Source of the DNA: Pseudomonadota bacterium
GTDB taxonomy: Bacteria > Pseudomonadota > Gammaproteobacteria > Steroidobacterales > Steroidobacteraceae
NCBI GenBank assembly: GCA_021780395.1
Contig: JAJXYU010000160.1
Location: 1 to 16,257 of the forward strand
DNA length: 16,257 nt
Direction of reading: 5' to 3'
Made by a program: the position numbers and the translations under genes. Shown here piece by piece: positions 7,753 to 15,602 of this stretch. The notes under the pieces are model-generated. The model was not told the DNA's origin. It did not search any database and worked only from the letters and a program-made list of their open reading frames with translations. How positions within the stretch are numbered: position 1 is the stretch's first letter; the number at the start of each line of letters is the position of its first letter.

Positions 7753-9276
7753 ATGACCGTGATCCGTGAAGACGACGTGATCGACAGCGTGGCCGACGCG
7801 CTGCAGTACATTTCCTATTACCACCCGCCGGACTTCATCCGCGCGATGGGCCGTGCCTACGCGCTCGAGCAGAGCCCCGCGGCCCGCGACGCGATCGCCC
7901 AGATCCTCACGAATTCGCGGCTGTGCGCGCTCGGTCATCGCCCGATCTGCCAGGACACCGGCATCGTCGTGGTGTTCCTGCGGGTCGGGATGGACGTACG
8001 CTGGGAGGGGTCGCGGAGTCCCGAGGCGATGATCAACGAAGGCGTACGGCGCGCCTATCGGAACCGCGACAACCCTCTGCGGGCGTCGATCGTCGCCGAT
8101 CCGGCGTTCAGCCGCATGAATACCCGCGACAACACACCCGCGGTAATCCATACCGAGATCGTGCCCGGCGATCGGGTCGAGATCACGGTCGCGGCGAAGG
8201 GCGGGGGCTCGGAGAACAAGGCGATGTTCGAGATGCTGAACCCCTCCGACGACGTCGCGGACTGGGTGGTCGAGCGCGTCCCGGAGATGGGGGCGGGCTG
8301 GTGTCCGCCGGGGATGCTCGGGATCGGCATCGGCGGCAGCGCGGAGAAGGCCCTGCTGCTCGCGAAGCAGGCGCTGATGGAGCCGATCGACATCGGTGAA
8401 CTGGCCGCGCGCGGTCCACGCACCAAGCTCGAGGAGCTGCGTCTCGAGATCTACCGTCGGGTCAATGAGCTCGGCATCGGCGCGCAGGGTTTGGGCGGCC
8501 TCGCGACGGTGCTCGACGTGAAGGTGCTCGATCATCCGACCCACGCCGCTTCGTTGCCGGTCGCGGTGATTCCAAACTGTGCCGCGAGCCGGCATCTGCA
8601 CTTCACGCTCGACGGCGCGGGTCCCGCGCGGCTCGACCCGCCGGATCTCGGCCTCTGGCCCGACGTCGCTTGGACCGCGGACGCGGCGGCGCACCGGGTC
8701 GACCTCGACCGACTCACGCGCGACACGGTCGCGAGTTGGAAGGCGGGCGACCGGCTGTTGCTGTCGGGAAAGCTCCTGACCGGTCGCGACGCCGCGCACA
8801 AGCGGATCTGCGCGCTGCTCGAGGAGGGCAAGCCCCTGCCCGAGGGACTCGATTTCCACGGTCGGGTGATCTACTACGTCGGACCGGTCGATCCGGTCGG
8901 GCACGAAGTCGTTGGTCCCGCGGGTCCGACGACCGCGAATCGCATGGATCGCTTCACCGAGACGATGCTCGGCCGGGCCGGACTCCTGGCGATGGTCGGC
9001 AAGGCCGAGCGCGGCCCGCAGGCGATCGAGACGATCAAGAAGCATCGCTCCGCTTACCTGATCGCGGTCGGCGGTGCTGCCTACCTGGTCGCGAACGCGA
9101 TCCGTTCGAGCCGCGTGGTCGCGTTCCCGGAACTCGGGATGGAAGCGGTGTACGAATTCGAGGTTCGCGACATGCCGGTCACGGTCGCGGTCACGAGCGA
9201 CGGTGAATCGGTGCACGCCGAGGGTCCGCCGCGCTGGCGCGGCGAGTTCGCGGGCTTCCCCGTGGTCGCGCAGTAG
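7753..9276 (+). CDS. Class I fumarate hydratase (4Fe-4S, single-chain)
   Basis: Iron-sulfur fumarase that interconverts fumarate and malate in the TCA cycle. It has 507 residues from the ATG at 7753; E. coli FumA and FumB have 548. Seen: an alpha-type domain first, with the three cluster-ligand cysteines at Cys66 (ICQDTG), Cys184 (GWCPPGMLGIGIGG) and Cys276 (IPNCAASRH). Their spacing (118 and 92) nearly equals that of E. coli FumA. After residue 330 comes the beta-type domain with LLSGKLLTGRDAAHKR, YYVGPVDP, GPTTANRMDRF and KKHRSAYLIAVGGAAYL. Both domains are fused, as in proteobacterial FumA-type enzymes. An in-frame start at 7708 would add 15 unconserved residues. No strong ribosome site is visible. 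mnmG begins 3 nt after the stop, so the two form an operon. Confidence 0.95.
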   Translation: MTVIREDDVIDSVADALQYISYYHPPDFIRAMGRAYALEQSPAARDAIAQILTNSRLCALGHRPICQDTGIVVVFLRVGMDVRWEGSRSPEAMINEGVRRAYRNRDNPLRASIVADPAFSRMNTRDNTPAVIHTEIVPGDRVEITVAAKGGGSENKAMFEMLNPSDDVADWVVERVPEMGAGWCPPGMLGIGIGGSAEKALLLAKQALMEPIDIGELAARGPRTKLEELRLEIYRRVNELGIGAQGLGGLATVLDVKVLDHPTHAASLPVAVIPNCAASRHLHFTLDGAGPARLDPPDLGLWPDVAWTADAAAHRVDLDRLTRDTVASWKAGDRLLLSGKLLTGRDAAHKRICALLEEGKPLPEGLDFHGRVIYYVGPVDPVGHEVVGPAGPTTANRMDRFTETMLGRAGLLAMVGKAERGPQAIETIKKHRSAYLIAVGGAAYLVANAIRSSRVVAFPELGMEAVYEFEVRDMPVTVAVTSDGESVHAEGPPRWRGEFAGFPVVAQ

Positions 9277-9279
9277 ACG

Positions 9280-11202
9280 ATGCGGCACGAACCCTGCTTC
9301 GACGTGATCGTGGTCGGCGGCGGCCATGCGGGCACCGAGGCTGCGCTCGCGGCGGCGCGTACCGGTGCGCGCACCTTGCTGCTCACGCACAATGTCGAGA
9401 CGCTAGGCCAGATGAGCTGCAACCCGGCGATCGGCGGGATCGGCAAGGGGCATCTCGTCAAGGAGATCGACGCGCTCGGCGGTGCGATGGCGCTGGCTGC
9501 CGACGCGGCCGGGATCCAGTTCCGCACCTTGAATGCGAGCAAGGGGCCTGCGGTGCGGGCGACGCGCGCGCAGGCCGATCGGGCCCTGTACCGGCGCGCG
9601 ATCCGCCGCCGCCTCGAGAACGAGCCGAACCTGCAGCTCTTTCAGCAGGAAGCGGCCGACCTGGTGATCGAAGGCGGCCGGGTGGCCGGCTGCGTGACCC
9701 AGAGCGGCGTCGAGTTTCGCGCGTGCGCACTCGTGCTCACCGTCGGCACCTTTCTCGGCGGCCGGATCCACGTCGGCCTCGAGAGCCAACCCGGCGGTCG
9801 GGCCGGCGACCCGCCGTCGAACCGACTCGCGTCCCGGCTGCGCGAGATCGCGCCGCGCGTCGGGCGATTGAAGACCGGAACGCCGCCCCGGATCGATCGC
9901 CGATCGATCGATTATGGTGCGCTCGCCGAACAGCCTGGCGACGAACCGCGGCCGGTGTTCTCCTATCTCGGAGACCGGGCCCGCCATCCGCGCCAGATGC
10001 CTTGCCACATCACCGCGACCAACGATCGCACGCACGCGATCATCCGGGCGGCGAGCGACCGATCGCCGATGTTCACCGGCCGCATCGCGGGGCCGGGCCC
10101 GCGCTACTGCCCGTCGGTCGAGGACAAGGTCGCGCGGTACGCGGACAAGGATTCGCACCAGATCTTTCTCGAGCCCGAGGGCCTCGAGGCGCTCGAGGTA
10201 TACCCGAACGGGATCTCGACGAGCCTGCCGTTCGACGTGCAGCTGCGTTTCGTGCGCACGATCAAGGGGCTCGAACGCGCCCACCTCACGAGGCCGGGTT
10301 ATGCGATCGAGTACGACTTCCTCGATCCGCGCGATCTGCGCCACAGTCTCGAGAGCAAGACGCTCGCCGGTCTGTTCCTCGCGGGGCAGATCAACGGAAC
10401 GACCGGCTACGAGGAAGCGGCGGGCCAGGGCCTCGTCGCCGGACTGAACGCGGCGCTGCGCGCGCGCGACCGCGAACCCTGGTGGCCGGCGCGGACGGAG
10501 GCGTATATCGGTGTGATGATCGACGATCTGGTCACGCGCGGTGCGCCCGAACCGTACCGGATGTTCACGAGCCGGGCCGAATACCGCCTGTCGCTGCGCG
10601 AGGACAACGCGGACCTGCGGCTCACTCCGCACGGCCGCGAGCTGGGACTGGTCGACGATGCGCGCTGGGCCTTCTTCGCCCGCAAGCGCGACGCGATCGA
10701 TGCCGAGCTCGCGCGGCTCGAGCGCACGATGATCCGGCCGGGCGAGATCGGCGAGGCGCTCGCGGCGAAACTCGGCGCGCCGCTCGCGAGGGAGACCCGC
10801 GCGATCGAGCTGCTGCGCCGACCCGGGGTCGGTTACGACGATCTTGGGGCCCGACCTGCGCCTCCCGCGCCGGATGCGGCCGACACGGTCCAGGAGACGT
10901 GCTGGCGGGTCGACCCGGCGCTCGCCGAGCAGGTCGGCGCCCAGGTCGAGGTGCAGGTGAAGTACGCCGGCTACCTGCAACGTCAGCGCGACGAGGTCGA
11001 GCGCCATCGACGCCACGAACAACTGCGGCTGCCGAACGACATCGATTACGGTGTCGTCCACGGCCTCTCGAACGAGGCGCGTCAGCGCCTCGCGGAAGTG
11101 CGGCCCGAGACGATCGGCCAGGCCGCGCGTATTCCTGGGCTCACGCCGGCGGCGATCGGGCTGCTGCTCGTGCATCTGAAGAAGCGTGATCGCGCGGCTT
11201 GA
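9280..11202 (+). CDS. mnmG: tRNA uridine-5-carboxymethylaminomethyl(34) synthesis enzyme MnmG
   Basis: FAD-dependent partner of MnmE in cmnm5/nm5 modification of wobble uridine 34 (formerly GidA). It has 640 residues (629 in E. coli). Seen: the N-terminal dinucleotide-binding GGGHAG (13-18); [23 protein letters not shown] with the conserved Cys47; [11 protein letters not shown]; the [10 protein letters not shown] motif; and RYCPSVEDK with the conserved Cys277 at exactly the E. coli position. Further conserved segments are [15 protein letters not shown] and [22 protein letters not shown]. The C-terminal helical domain, which binds MnmE and tRNA, shows [16 protein letters not shown] and the closing [18 protein letters not shown]. 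The ATG lies 3 nt after the fumarase stop without a clear ribosome site of its own, so translation is probably coupled. It is not followed by rsmG, parA and parB, which is unusual for Proteobacteria. Confidence 0.97.
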   Translation: MRHEPCFDVIVVGGGHAGTEAALAAARTGARTLLLTHNVETLGQMSCNPAIGGIGKGHLVKEIDALGGAMALAADAAGIQFRTLNASKGPAVRATRAQADRALYRRAIRRRLENEPNLQLFQQEAADLVIEGGRVAGCVTQSGVEFRACALVLTVGTFLGGRIHVGLESQPGGRAGDPPSNRLASRLREIAPRVGRLKTGTPPRIDRRSIDYGALAEQPGDEPRPVFSYLGDRARHPRQMPCHITATNDRTHAIIRAASDRSPMFTGRIAGPGPRYCPSVEDKVARYADKDSHQIFLEPEGLEALEVYPNGISTSLPFDVQLRFVRTIKGLERAHLTRPGYAIEYDFLDPRDLRHSLESKTLAGLFLAGQINGTTGYEEAAGQGLVAGLNAALRARDREPWWPARTEAYIGVMIDDLVTRGAPEPYRMFTSRAEYRLSLREDNADLRLTPHGRELGLVDDARWAFFARKRDAIDAELARLERTMIRPGEIGEALAAKLGAPLARETRAIELLRRPGVGYDDLGARPAPPAPDAADTVQETCWRVDPALAEQVGAQVEVQVKYAGYLQRQRDEVERHRRHEQLRLPNDIDYGVVHGLSNEARQRLAEVRPETIGQAARIPGLTPAAIGLLLVHLKKRDRAA

Positions 11203-11220
11203 GCGGCGCGGACGCGGCGC

Positions 11221-12855
11221 GTGGCGCTGAGCGCGCGGCTCGGGATCGGCCTCGCGCTCGCCGCTGCGCTCGCGCTGGCGCTGTACCGCGTCGAACGTGG
11301 ATCGCCGTCGCGCACCCCCGCGGGTGCGGCGATGAGCGTGCTGCGGCGGGCGATCGGCAGCGAACCGGAGAGCCTCGATCCAGCCGCGGCGCGCTCGGAG
11401 GCGGCGCTGACGGTGCTGCGCGACCTCGACGAAGGACTGACCGCAATCGGTCCGGACGACCATCCGCGGCTCGCGGCCGCGGACCGTGTCACAGTATCCG
11501 CGGATGGTCTGCGGTACACGTTCCATTTGCGGCGCGCGGCGCGCTGGTCGGACGGCACGCCGGTGCTCGCCGTGGATTTCGTCGCCGCCTGGAGGCGCCT
11601 GGTCGCCCCGGCGACCGCCGCACCCTATGCGGGCCTGCTCGACCCGGTCGTGAACGCGAAGGCGATCGCCGCCGGACGCGCGCCGGACTCCTCGCTCGGC
11701 GTGCGTGCGACGGGACCGCGGACCCTGGTGGTCACGCTCGCGCACCCGACGCCGTACCTGCTGTCCTTGGTCGCGCACCCGGCGACCTTTCCGATCGATC
11801 CGCGATCGCTCGCGCGCCACGGGTCGCGCTTCGTGCGTCCCGGGATCATGGTTTCGAACGGGGCGTACGTGCTCGAGCGCTGGACGTTCGGGTCGCATCT
11901 CGTCGCCGAGCGCAATCCGTACTATTGGGATGCCGCGGCGACGCGGATCGACCGCATCGAGTACTACACGTCGAGCGATCCCGCCGCGCAGCTGCGCGCG
12001 TTCCGGGCCGGCGATCTCGACGTGACCGCGAGCATTCCGCCGGACATGGACCGCTGGGTGGCGGCGCACCTGCCGGGCCGGCTGCGGGTCTCGCCGGAAC
12101 TCGCGGTCTACTATCTCGGCTACAACCTCCTGCGACCGCCGTTCGCGCACGCGGCGGCGCTGCGCCGCGCGCTCGCGATGGTGATCGACCGCGAGCGCCT
12201 CGTCGAGTCCGTGACCGGCGGCGGCGAGCGTCCGGCCTACACCTTCGTGCCGCCGGGCATCCCGGGCTACGTGCCGCCGCTACCTCCCTACGCGCGCTGG
12301 CCGATGCGCGAGCGGATCGCGCGCGCCCGCGCGTTGCTGGTTGCGGCCGGATACGGCCGGCGACCGCTGCGGGTCGAGATCCGCTACAACACCGGCGGCC
12401 TGAACGACCGGATTGCGGTCGCGGTCGCCGCGATGTGGCAGCGCTCGCTCGGCGTCGACACGGTGCTGCACGCCGAAGACTACAAGGTGCTGGTGCACGA
12501 CGTGAATCAGGCCCGGCTCACCGAGGTGTTCCGCGCGAGCTGGGTGGCCGACTACGCGGATCCCGTCAGTTTCCTCGGACTGCTGCGCGACGGTTCCGGG
12601 ATCGATCCGCCGCGTTATGCGAGCCGGGCGTACGATGCCTTGTTGAGGCGCGCCGACGCCGAGAACGACCCGCTGCGGCGGGCGCGGCTGCTCGCGCGCG
12701 CCGAAGCGCAGCTGCTCCACGACCAACCCGTCATCCCGCTGTTCGATTACGTCGCGAAGCATCTGGTCGCGACCGGCGTGCACGGCTGGCATGCGAACGC
12801 GCTCGACGTGGTCTACGACAAGGATCTGTGGATGGACCACGCTGAACACCGATGA
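11221..12855 (+). CDS. OppA-type peptide ABC transporter substrate-binding protein, membrane-anchored
   Basis: Extracytoplasmic solute-binding protein of family 5 (SBP_bac_5; oligopeptide/dipeptide/nickel binders). It has 544 residues from a GTG at 11221, 18 nt after mnmG. Seen: an N-terminal hydrophobic helix (about residues 4-22, Leu/Ala-rich) with no lipobox cysteine and no clear signal-peptidase site, suggesting an uncleaved anchor. Then come the family hallmarks SEPESLDPAAARSEAALTVL, a WSDGTPVLAVDFVAAWRRL segment, NGAYVLERW, AERNPYYWDAAATRIDRIEYY, RRALAMVIDRERLVE, and WVADYADPVSFLGLL near the C terminus. A downstream ATG at 11332 would remove the anchor. No oppBCDF-like permease or ATPase gene is in the window, so it may serve a transporter encoded elsewhere or act as a receptor. 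The ligand is unknown. Confidence 0.9.
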   Translation: MALSARLGIGLALAAALALALYRVERGSPSRTPAGAAMSVLRRAIGSEPESLDPAAARSEAALTVLRDLDEGLTAIGPDDHPRLAAADRVTVSADGLRYTFHLRRAARWSDGTPVLAVDFVAAWRRLVAPATAAPYAGLLDPVVNAKAIAAGRAPDSSLGVRATGPRTLVVTLAHPTPYLLSLVAHPATFPIDPRSLARHGSRFVRPGIMVSNGAYVLERWTFGSHLVAERNPYYWDAAATRIDRIEYYTSSDPAAQLRAFRAGDLDVTASIPPDMDRWVAAHLPGRLRVSPELAVYYLGYNLLRPPFAHAAALRRALAMVIDRERLVESVTGGGERPAYTFVPPGIPGYVPPLPPYARWPMRERIARARALLVAAGYGRRPLRVEIRYNTGGLNDRIAVAVAAMWQRSLGVDTVLHAEDYKVLVHDVNQARLTEVFRASWVADYADPVSFLGLLRDGSGIDPPRYASRAYDALLRRADAENDPLRRARLLARAEAQLLHDQPVIPLFDYVAKHLVATGVHGWHANALDVVYDKDLWMDHAEHR

Positions 12856-12952
12856 TTGGAGGCCGGTGCGGGTGCGGGCGGGTGGTGGCTTTTTGCGAAG
12901 ACGCCAATTACCATCGGCGGGCGTCGTCGAACCCGGTGGCTCGGAGAACCAG

Positions 12953-13624
12953 ATGCACCTTGGACCCTTTGGCCGACCTTGGCTCCTCCTGTCGCTCCTC
13001 GCGGGAGTGACCATCTCGCTCGCGGCTCATGCCGCGGGAGACCCGGCACTCGGCAAGAAAAAGTTCTACACCTGTTATGGCTGCCACGGCATACCCAACT
13101 ACCGTAACGCGTATCCGGACTACCGCGTGCCGAAGCTGCGGCATCAGCACGCCGCCTACATCGTCGCGGCGCTCCAGGAATACAAGGCGGGCACCCGCTC
13201 ACATCCGACGATGCACGCGCAGGCGAGCTCCCTGTCCGAGCAGGACATGGAGGACATCGCCGCGTACCTGCAGGGGCCGGAGCCGATCCAGCCGACCACC
13301 ACGATGGTCGGGAAGATGCCGCCGCAGGTCGGAGCCTGCGCTGCGTGTCACGGCGCGAACGGCACCGGCGTCGCCGCGCCGCTGGTTCCGAAGCCGCCGA
13401 TCCTCGCGGGCCAGCACGAGGATTATCTCGTCCAGGCGCTGAACGAGTATCGCGCCGGCCGCCGCGTGCATCCGGGCATGAGTCCGGAAGACTACGTCCG
13501 CGAGAGCCCGATCATGATGGGCATGGCCGCGTCGCTGAAGACCGAGGCCGACGTGCGCATCGTCGCGCATTGGTTCGCGACCCAGCGTTCGCCACTCGCG
13601 ACCGCGACGACGGACAGCCGCTAG
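12953..13624 (+). CDS. Diheme c-type cytochrome (cytochrome c4/c553-like), periplasmic
   Basis: Electron carrier with two covalently bound hemes, likely passing electrons to a terminal oxidase or other periplasmic acceptor. It has 223 residues. The ATG at 12953 is chosen because GGAGA (12943-12947) precedes it by 5 nt and a Sec signal peptide follows at once, with cleavage near AHA at 25-27. Seen: heme site 1 CYGCH (41-45) with HPTMHAQ (Met87) as likely axial ligand; heme site 2 CAACHGANG (Cys129, Cys132, His133) with SPIMMGMAASL (Met188-191) as ligand region. Each half has the pattern ILAGQHEDYLVQALNEYRAGRRVHP or its equivalent, so the protein is an internal duplication typical of c4-type cytochromes. 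It ends 9 bp from the convergent S9 gene. Its exact redox partner cannot be told from the window. Confidence 0.93.
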   Translation: MHLGPFGRPWLLLSLLAGVTISLAAHAAGDPALGKKKFYTCYGCHGIPNYRNAYPDYRVPKLRHQHAAYIVAALQEYKAGTRSHPTMHAQASSLSEQDMEDIAAYLQGPEPIQPTTTMVGKMPPQVGACAACHGANGTGVAAPLVPKPPILAGQHEDYLVQALNEYRAGRRVHPGMSPEDYVRESPIMMGMAASLKTEADVRIVAHWFATQRSPLATATTDSR

Positions 13625-13633
13625 GCGTCGAGT

Positions 13634-15505
13634 TCAGCGCACGTCACCGGTGCGGGCGCGTCGTCGCAGGAACTCGGCGTAAGCCGAGTAGAGCCCGACG
13701 CGGTCGCTTTGGCGGGCGAAGCGATGGCCCTCGCTCGGGGCGATCAGCGTCCAGACGGGCACGCGGTGCACGCGCAGCAAGCTCGCGAGGGTCTCGGACT
13801 GGGCGAGTGGCACCCGTCGATCGTGCCCCCCGTGCGCGATCAACACCGGCACCGTGATCCGATCCGCGAGCGCGAGCGGCGACAACATCCGCAGGAACGC
13901 GCGTGTACCGGGATCGCGCTCGTCGCCATACGCGGCCCGCAGCGTCGCGCCCAGCCGCGGCGGCACGTCATCCAGGTAGGTCGGCAAATCGGCGATTCCG
14001 TCGATGTCGACGACGCCGCGCAGCCGCGGCGAGTAATAGACCGCGGTCATCAGCGCAAGATATCCCCCGTAACCGCGGCCAGCGACGACGACGCGCGTCG
14101 GATCGAGGTCGGGCCGCGTTTCGAGCCAGACGAGCAGCGCGCCGACGTCCTTCATCACGTCACCGCGCAGCCGACCGTCGCCCAGCGTCTCGAACGTCCT
14201 GCCCTGACCGGACGAGCCGCGCAGGTTAGGCGCGAGGACCGCATACCCTAAGCGGTCGACGACGAAGCGGATCCAGGGGTCGAATCGCCGCTCGACGCGT
14301 CCGTGCACCCCTGAGTGGAACACGATCAGCACCGGGTGACGGGCGCCCGTGGTCGGCTCGTACAGGTCGAGCGACAACCGGCGGCGGGCGCCGCCGACCC
14401 GGTCGAACGTCGGAAAATGCAGCCGACGGGGGATCACCAGCGGCAGGCTCGCGGCTTGCCCCGTCGCGTCGTGCGTCCACGCGGCCAGCGTCCCGCTGGC
14501 GAGATCGAGCACGTAGACGGCGCGTTCCGCGACGGGCGACTCGTAGGCGAACGCCAGGCGCCGACCGGTCCGGTCGAAGTGCAGCGAATCGACCATCCCG
14601 GGCCCCGGCAACGGTGGAACCGCCAGCTCCCGGCCGTGGGCGAGATCGACGACGTGCAGGCGTTCGCCGCTGCCGTCATCCTGCGTGTACGCGAGGTACC
14701 GGCCGTCGCCGGCGAGCGCGAACGCCCGCACGTCGCCGCCCGCGGCGGACACGCGCTCGGTCCGGCCGGTCGTCGGATCAAGGTACCGCAGCTCGCGATA
14801 TTCCGTCCCTTCGTTGGTGATCCAGTAGACGCCGTCGCGATCGCGGGCGAACCGCGCCGCCGGTATCGTGCCGTGCCCCGGCTGCGGCCCGATCGGCTCG
14901 CGTTTCCCGTCCGCCAGATCGAGCGCGTACAGCCGCACGTCGCCGTTCGGCAGGGTGGTGCGGACCAGCAGTCGCCGATCGTGCGCTGACCAGTCGAGCG
15001 GCACCGGATAGTCGCCGTGGCCGGTCACGACGACGCGCGCCGCGAAGGGCGTCGCGGCGCCGATCACGTCGATCTCGTCGCCATCGCCGTCGACCGCGCG
15101 CCGCGCGAACGCGACCGAGCGCCTGTCATTCGACCACCGTGCCGCGTAGGCACCGACGTGCGGCGGGAGTGGATCACGATCGGCGGCCGTCGGTGTCGGC
15201 ACATCGCCCGCGCCGCGCACGAGCGCGAGCTGGGTCGTTCCCGCGACCGGAGTCGCGACCACCAGCGCGCCCTGCGCCGTCCAGCCGACCGGCGTCGCGC
15301 CGCGTATTCCGAGAAGCGCGGCGAGGGGCCGCGCGAGCCCCGCCGGCAGCGGCGGCACGCCCTGCTCGACCAGCGCCGGGGCGGGTGGAGCCGCGACGGC
15401 CGTCGGTGCCGTGCCCGCGCTCGACGTCGCGACCGCGGCAACCGCCCAGCCGAGACCGCCGACCATTCCTGCGATCCGTCGTATCCGCATCGTCGTCGTA
15501 CTCAT
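13634..15505 (-). CDS. Exported S9-family (prolyl oligopeptidase-like) protein with Ser-to-Gly at the nucleophile
   Basis: Two-domain homologue of S9 peptidases, 623 residues from the ATG at 15505 (AGGA just upstream; an ATG at 15490 is the alternative). Seen: a signal peptide with hydrophobic core GMVGGLGWAVAAVA; a beta-propeller-like region (about 75-360) with repeated blades such as RFARDRDGVYWITN and FALAGDGRYLAYTQDD; and a C-terminal alpha/beta hydrolase (about 375-615). That domain keeps NLRGSSGQG, DGRLRGDVMKDVGALLVWL, YGDERDPGTRAFL, Asp562 in GGHDRRVP and His594 in SEGHRF. The nucleophile elbow reads AGRGYGGYLAL instead of the usual GGSYGGY: Gly478, codon GGT at 14072-14074, stands where Ser should be. 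The HGGP oxyanion motif is also changed to HSGV. The frame is otherwise intact, so this looks like a maintained pseudoenzyme (or one with altered chemistry), not a decayed gene. Confidence 0.88.
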   Translation of the reverse strand: MSTTTMRIRRIAGMVGGLGWAVAAVATSSAGTAPTAVAAPPAPALVEQGVPPLPAGLARPLAALLGIRGATPVGWTAQGALVVATPVAGTTQLALVRGAGDVPTPTAADRDPLPPHVGAYAARWSNDRRSVAFARRAVDGDGDEIDVIGAATPFAARVVVTGHGDYPVPLDWSAHDRRLLVRTTLPNGDVRLYALDLADGKREPIGPQPGHGTIPAARFARDRDGVYWITNEGTEYRELRYLDPTTGRTERVSAAGGDVRAFALAGDGRYLAYTQDDGSGERLHVVDLAHGRELAVPPLPGPGMVDSLHFDRTGRRLAFAYESPVAERAVYVLDLASGTLAAWTHDATGQAASLPLVIPRRLHFPTFDRVGGARRRLSLDLYEPTTGARHPVLIVFHSGVHGRVERRFDPWIRFVVDRLGYAVLAPNLRGSSGQGRTFETLGDGRLRGDVMKDVGALLVWLETRPDLDPTRVVVAGRGYGGYLALMTAVYYSPRLRGVVDIDGIADLPTYLDDVPPRLGATLRAAYGDERDPGTRAFLRMLSPLALADRITVPVLIAHGGHDRRVPLAQSETLASLLRVHRVPVWTLIAPSEGHRFARQSDRVGLYSAYAEFLRRRARTGDVR

Positions 15506-15602
15506 CGTTCCTAAGTCCCGCTTGCGCGAGGATAATGCCCGACCGAGGGACAACGACTCCAGAGACGAGTTCAATCATCGACGGCGGCGGAGTGCGCAAA
15601 CC

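Noticed and set aside
9403..12150. Very long open frame antisense to mnmG and the OppA-like gene (915 codons), and similar antisense frames at 1085-3187 and 7183-9390
   Set aside because: High GC suppresses stop codons on the opposite strand. The translations are Arg-rich and low in hydrophobic pattern, show no family motifs, and lie opposite genes with unmistakable conserved motifs.
11199..12845. 548-codon open frame on the same strand overlapping the OppA-like gene
   Set aside because: The product is an Arg/Ala-rich shadow without recognisable motifs, while the frame from 11221 carries clear SBP family 5 signatures throughout.
12860..12895. G-rich stretch followed by TTTTT after the OppA-like gene, as a terminator
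   Set aside because: There is no complementary C-rich arm, so no stable hairpin forms before the T run.
13625..13633. Bidirectional terminator between the convergent cytochrome and S9 genes
   Set aside because: Only 9 bp separate the stops, and no hairpin with a T tract is visible across the junction.
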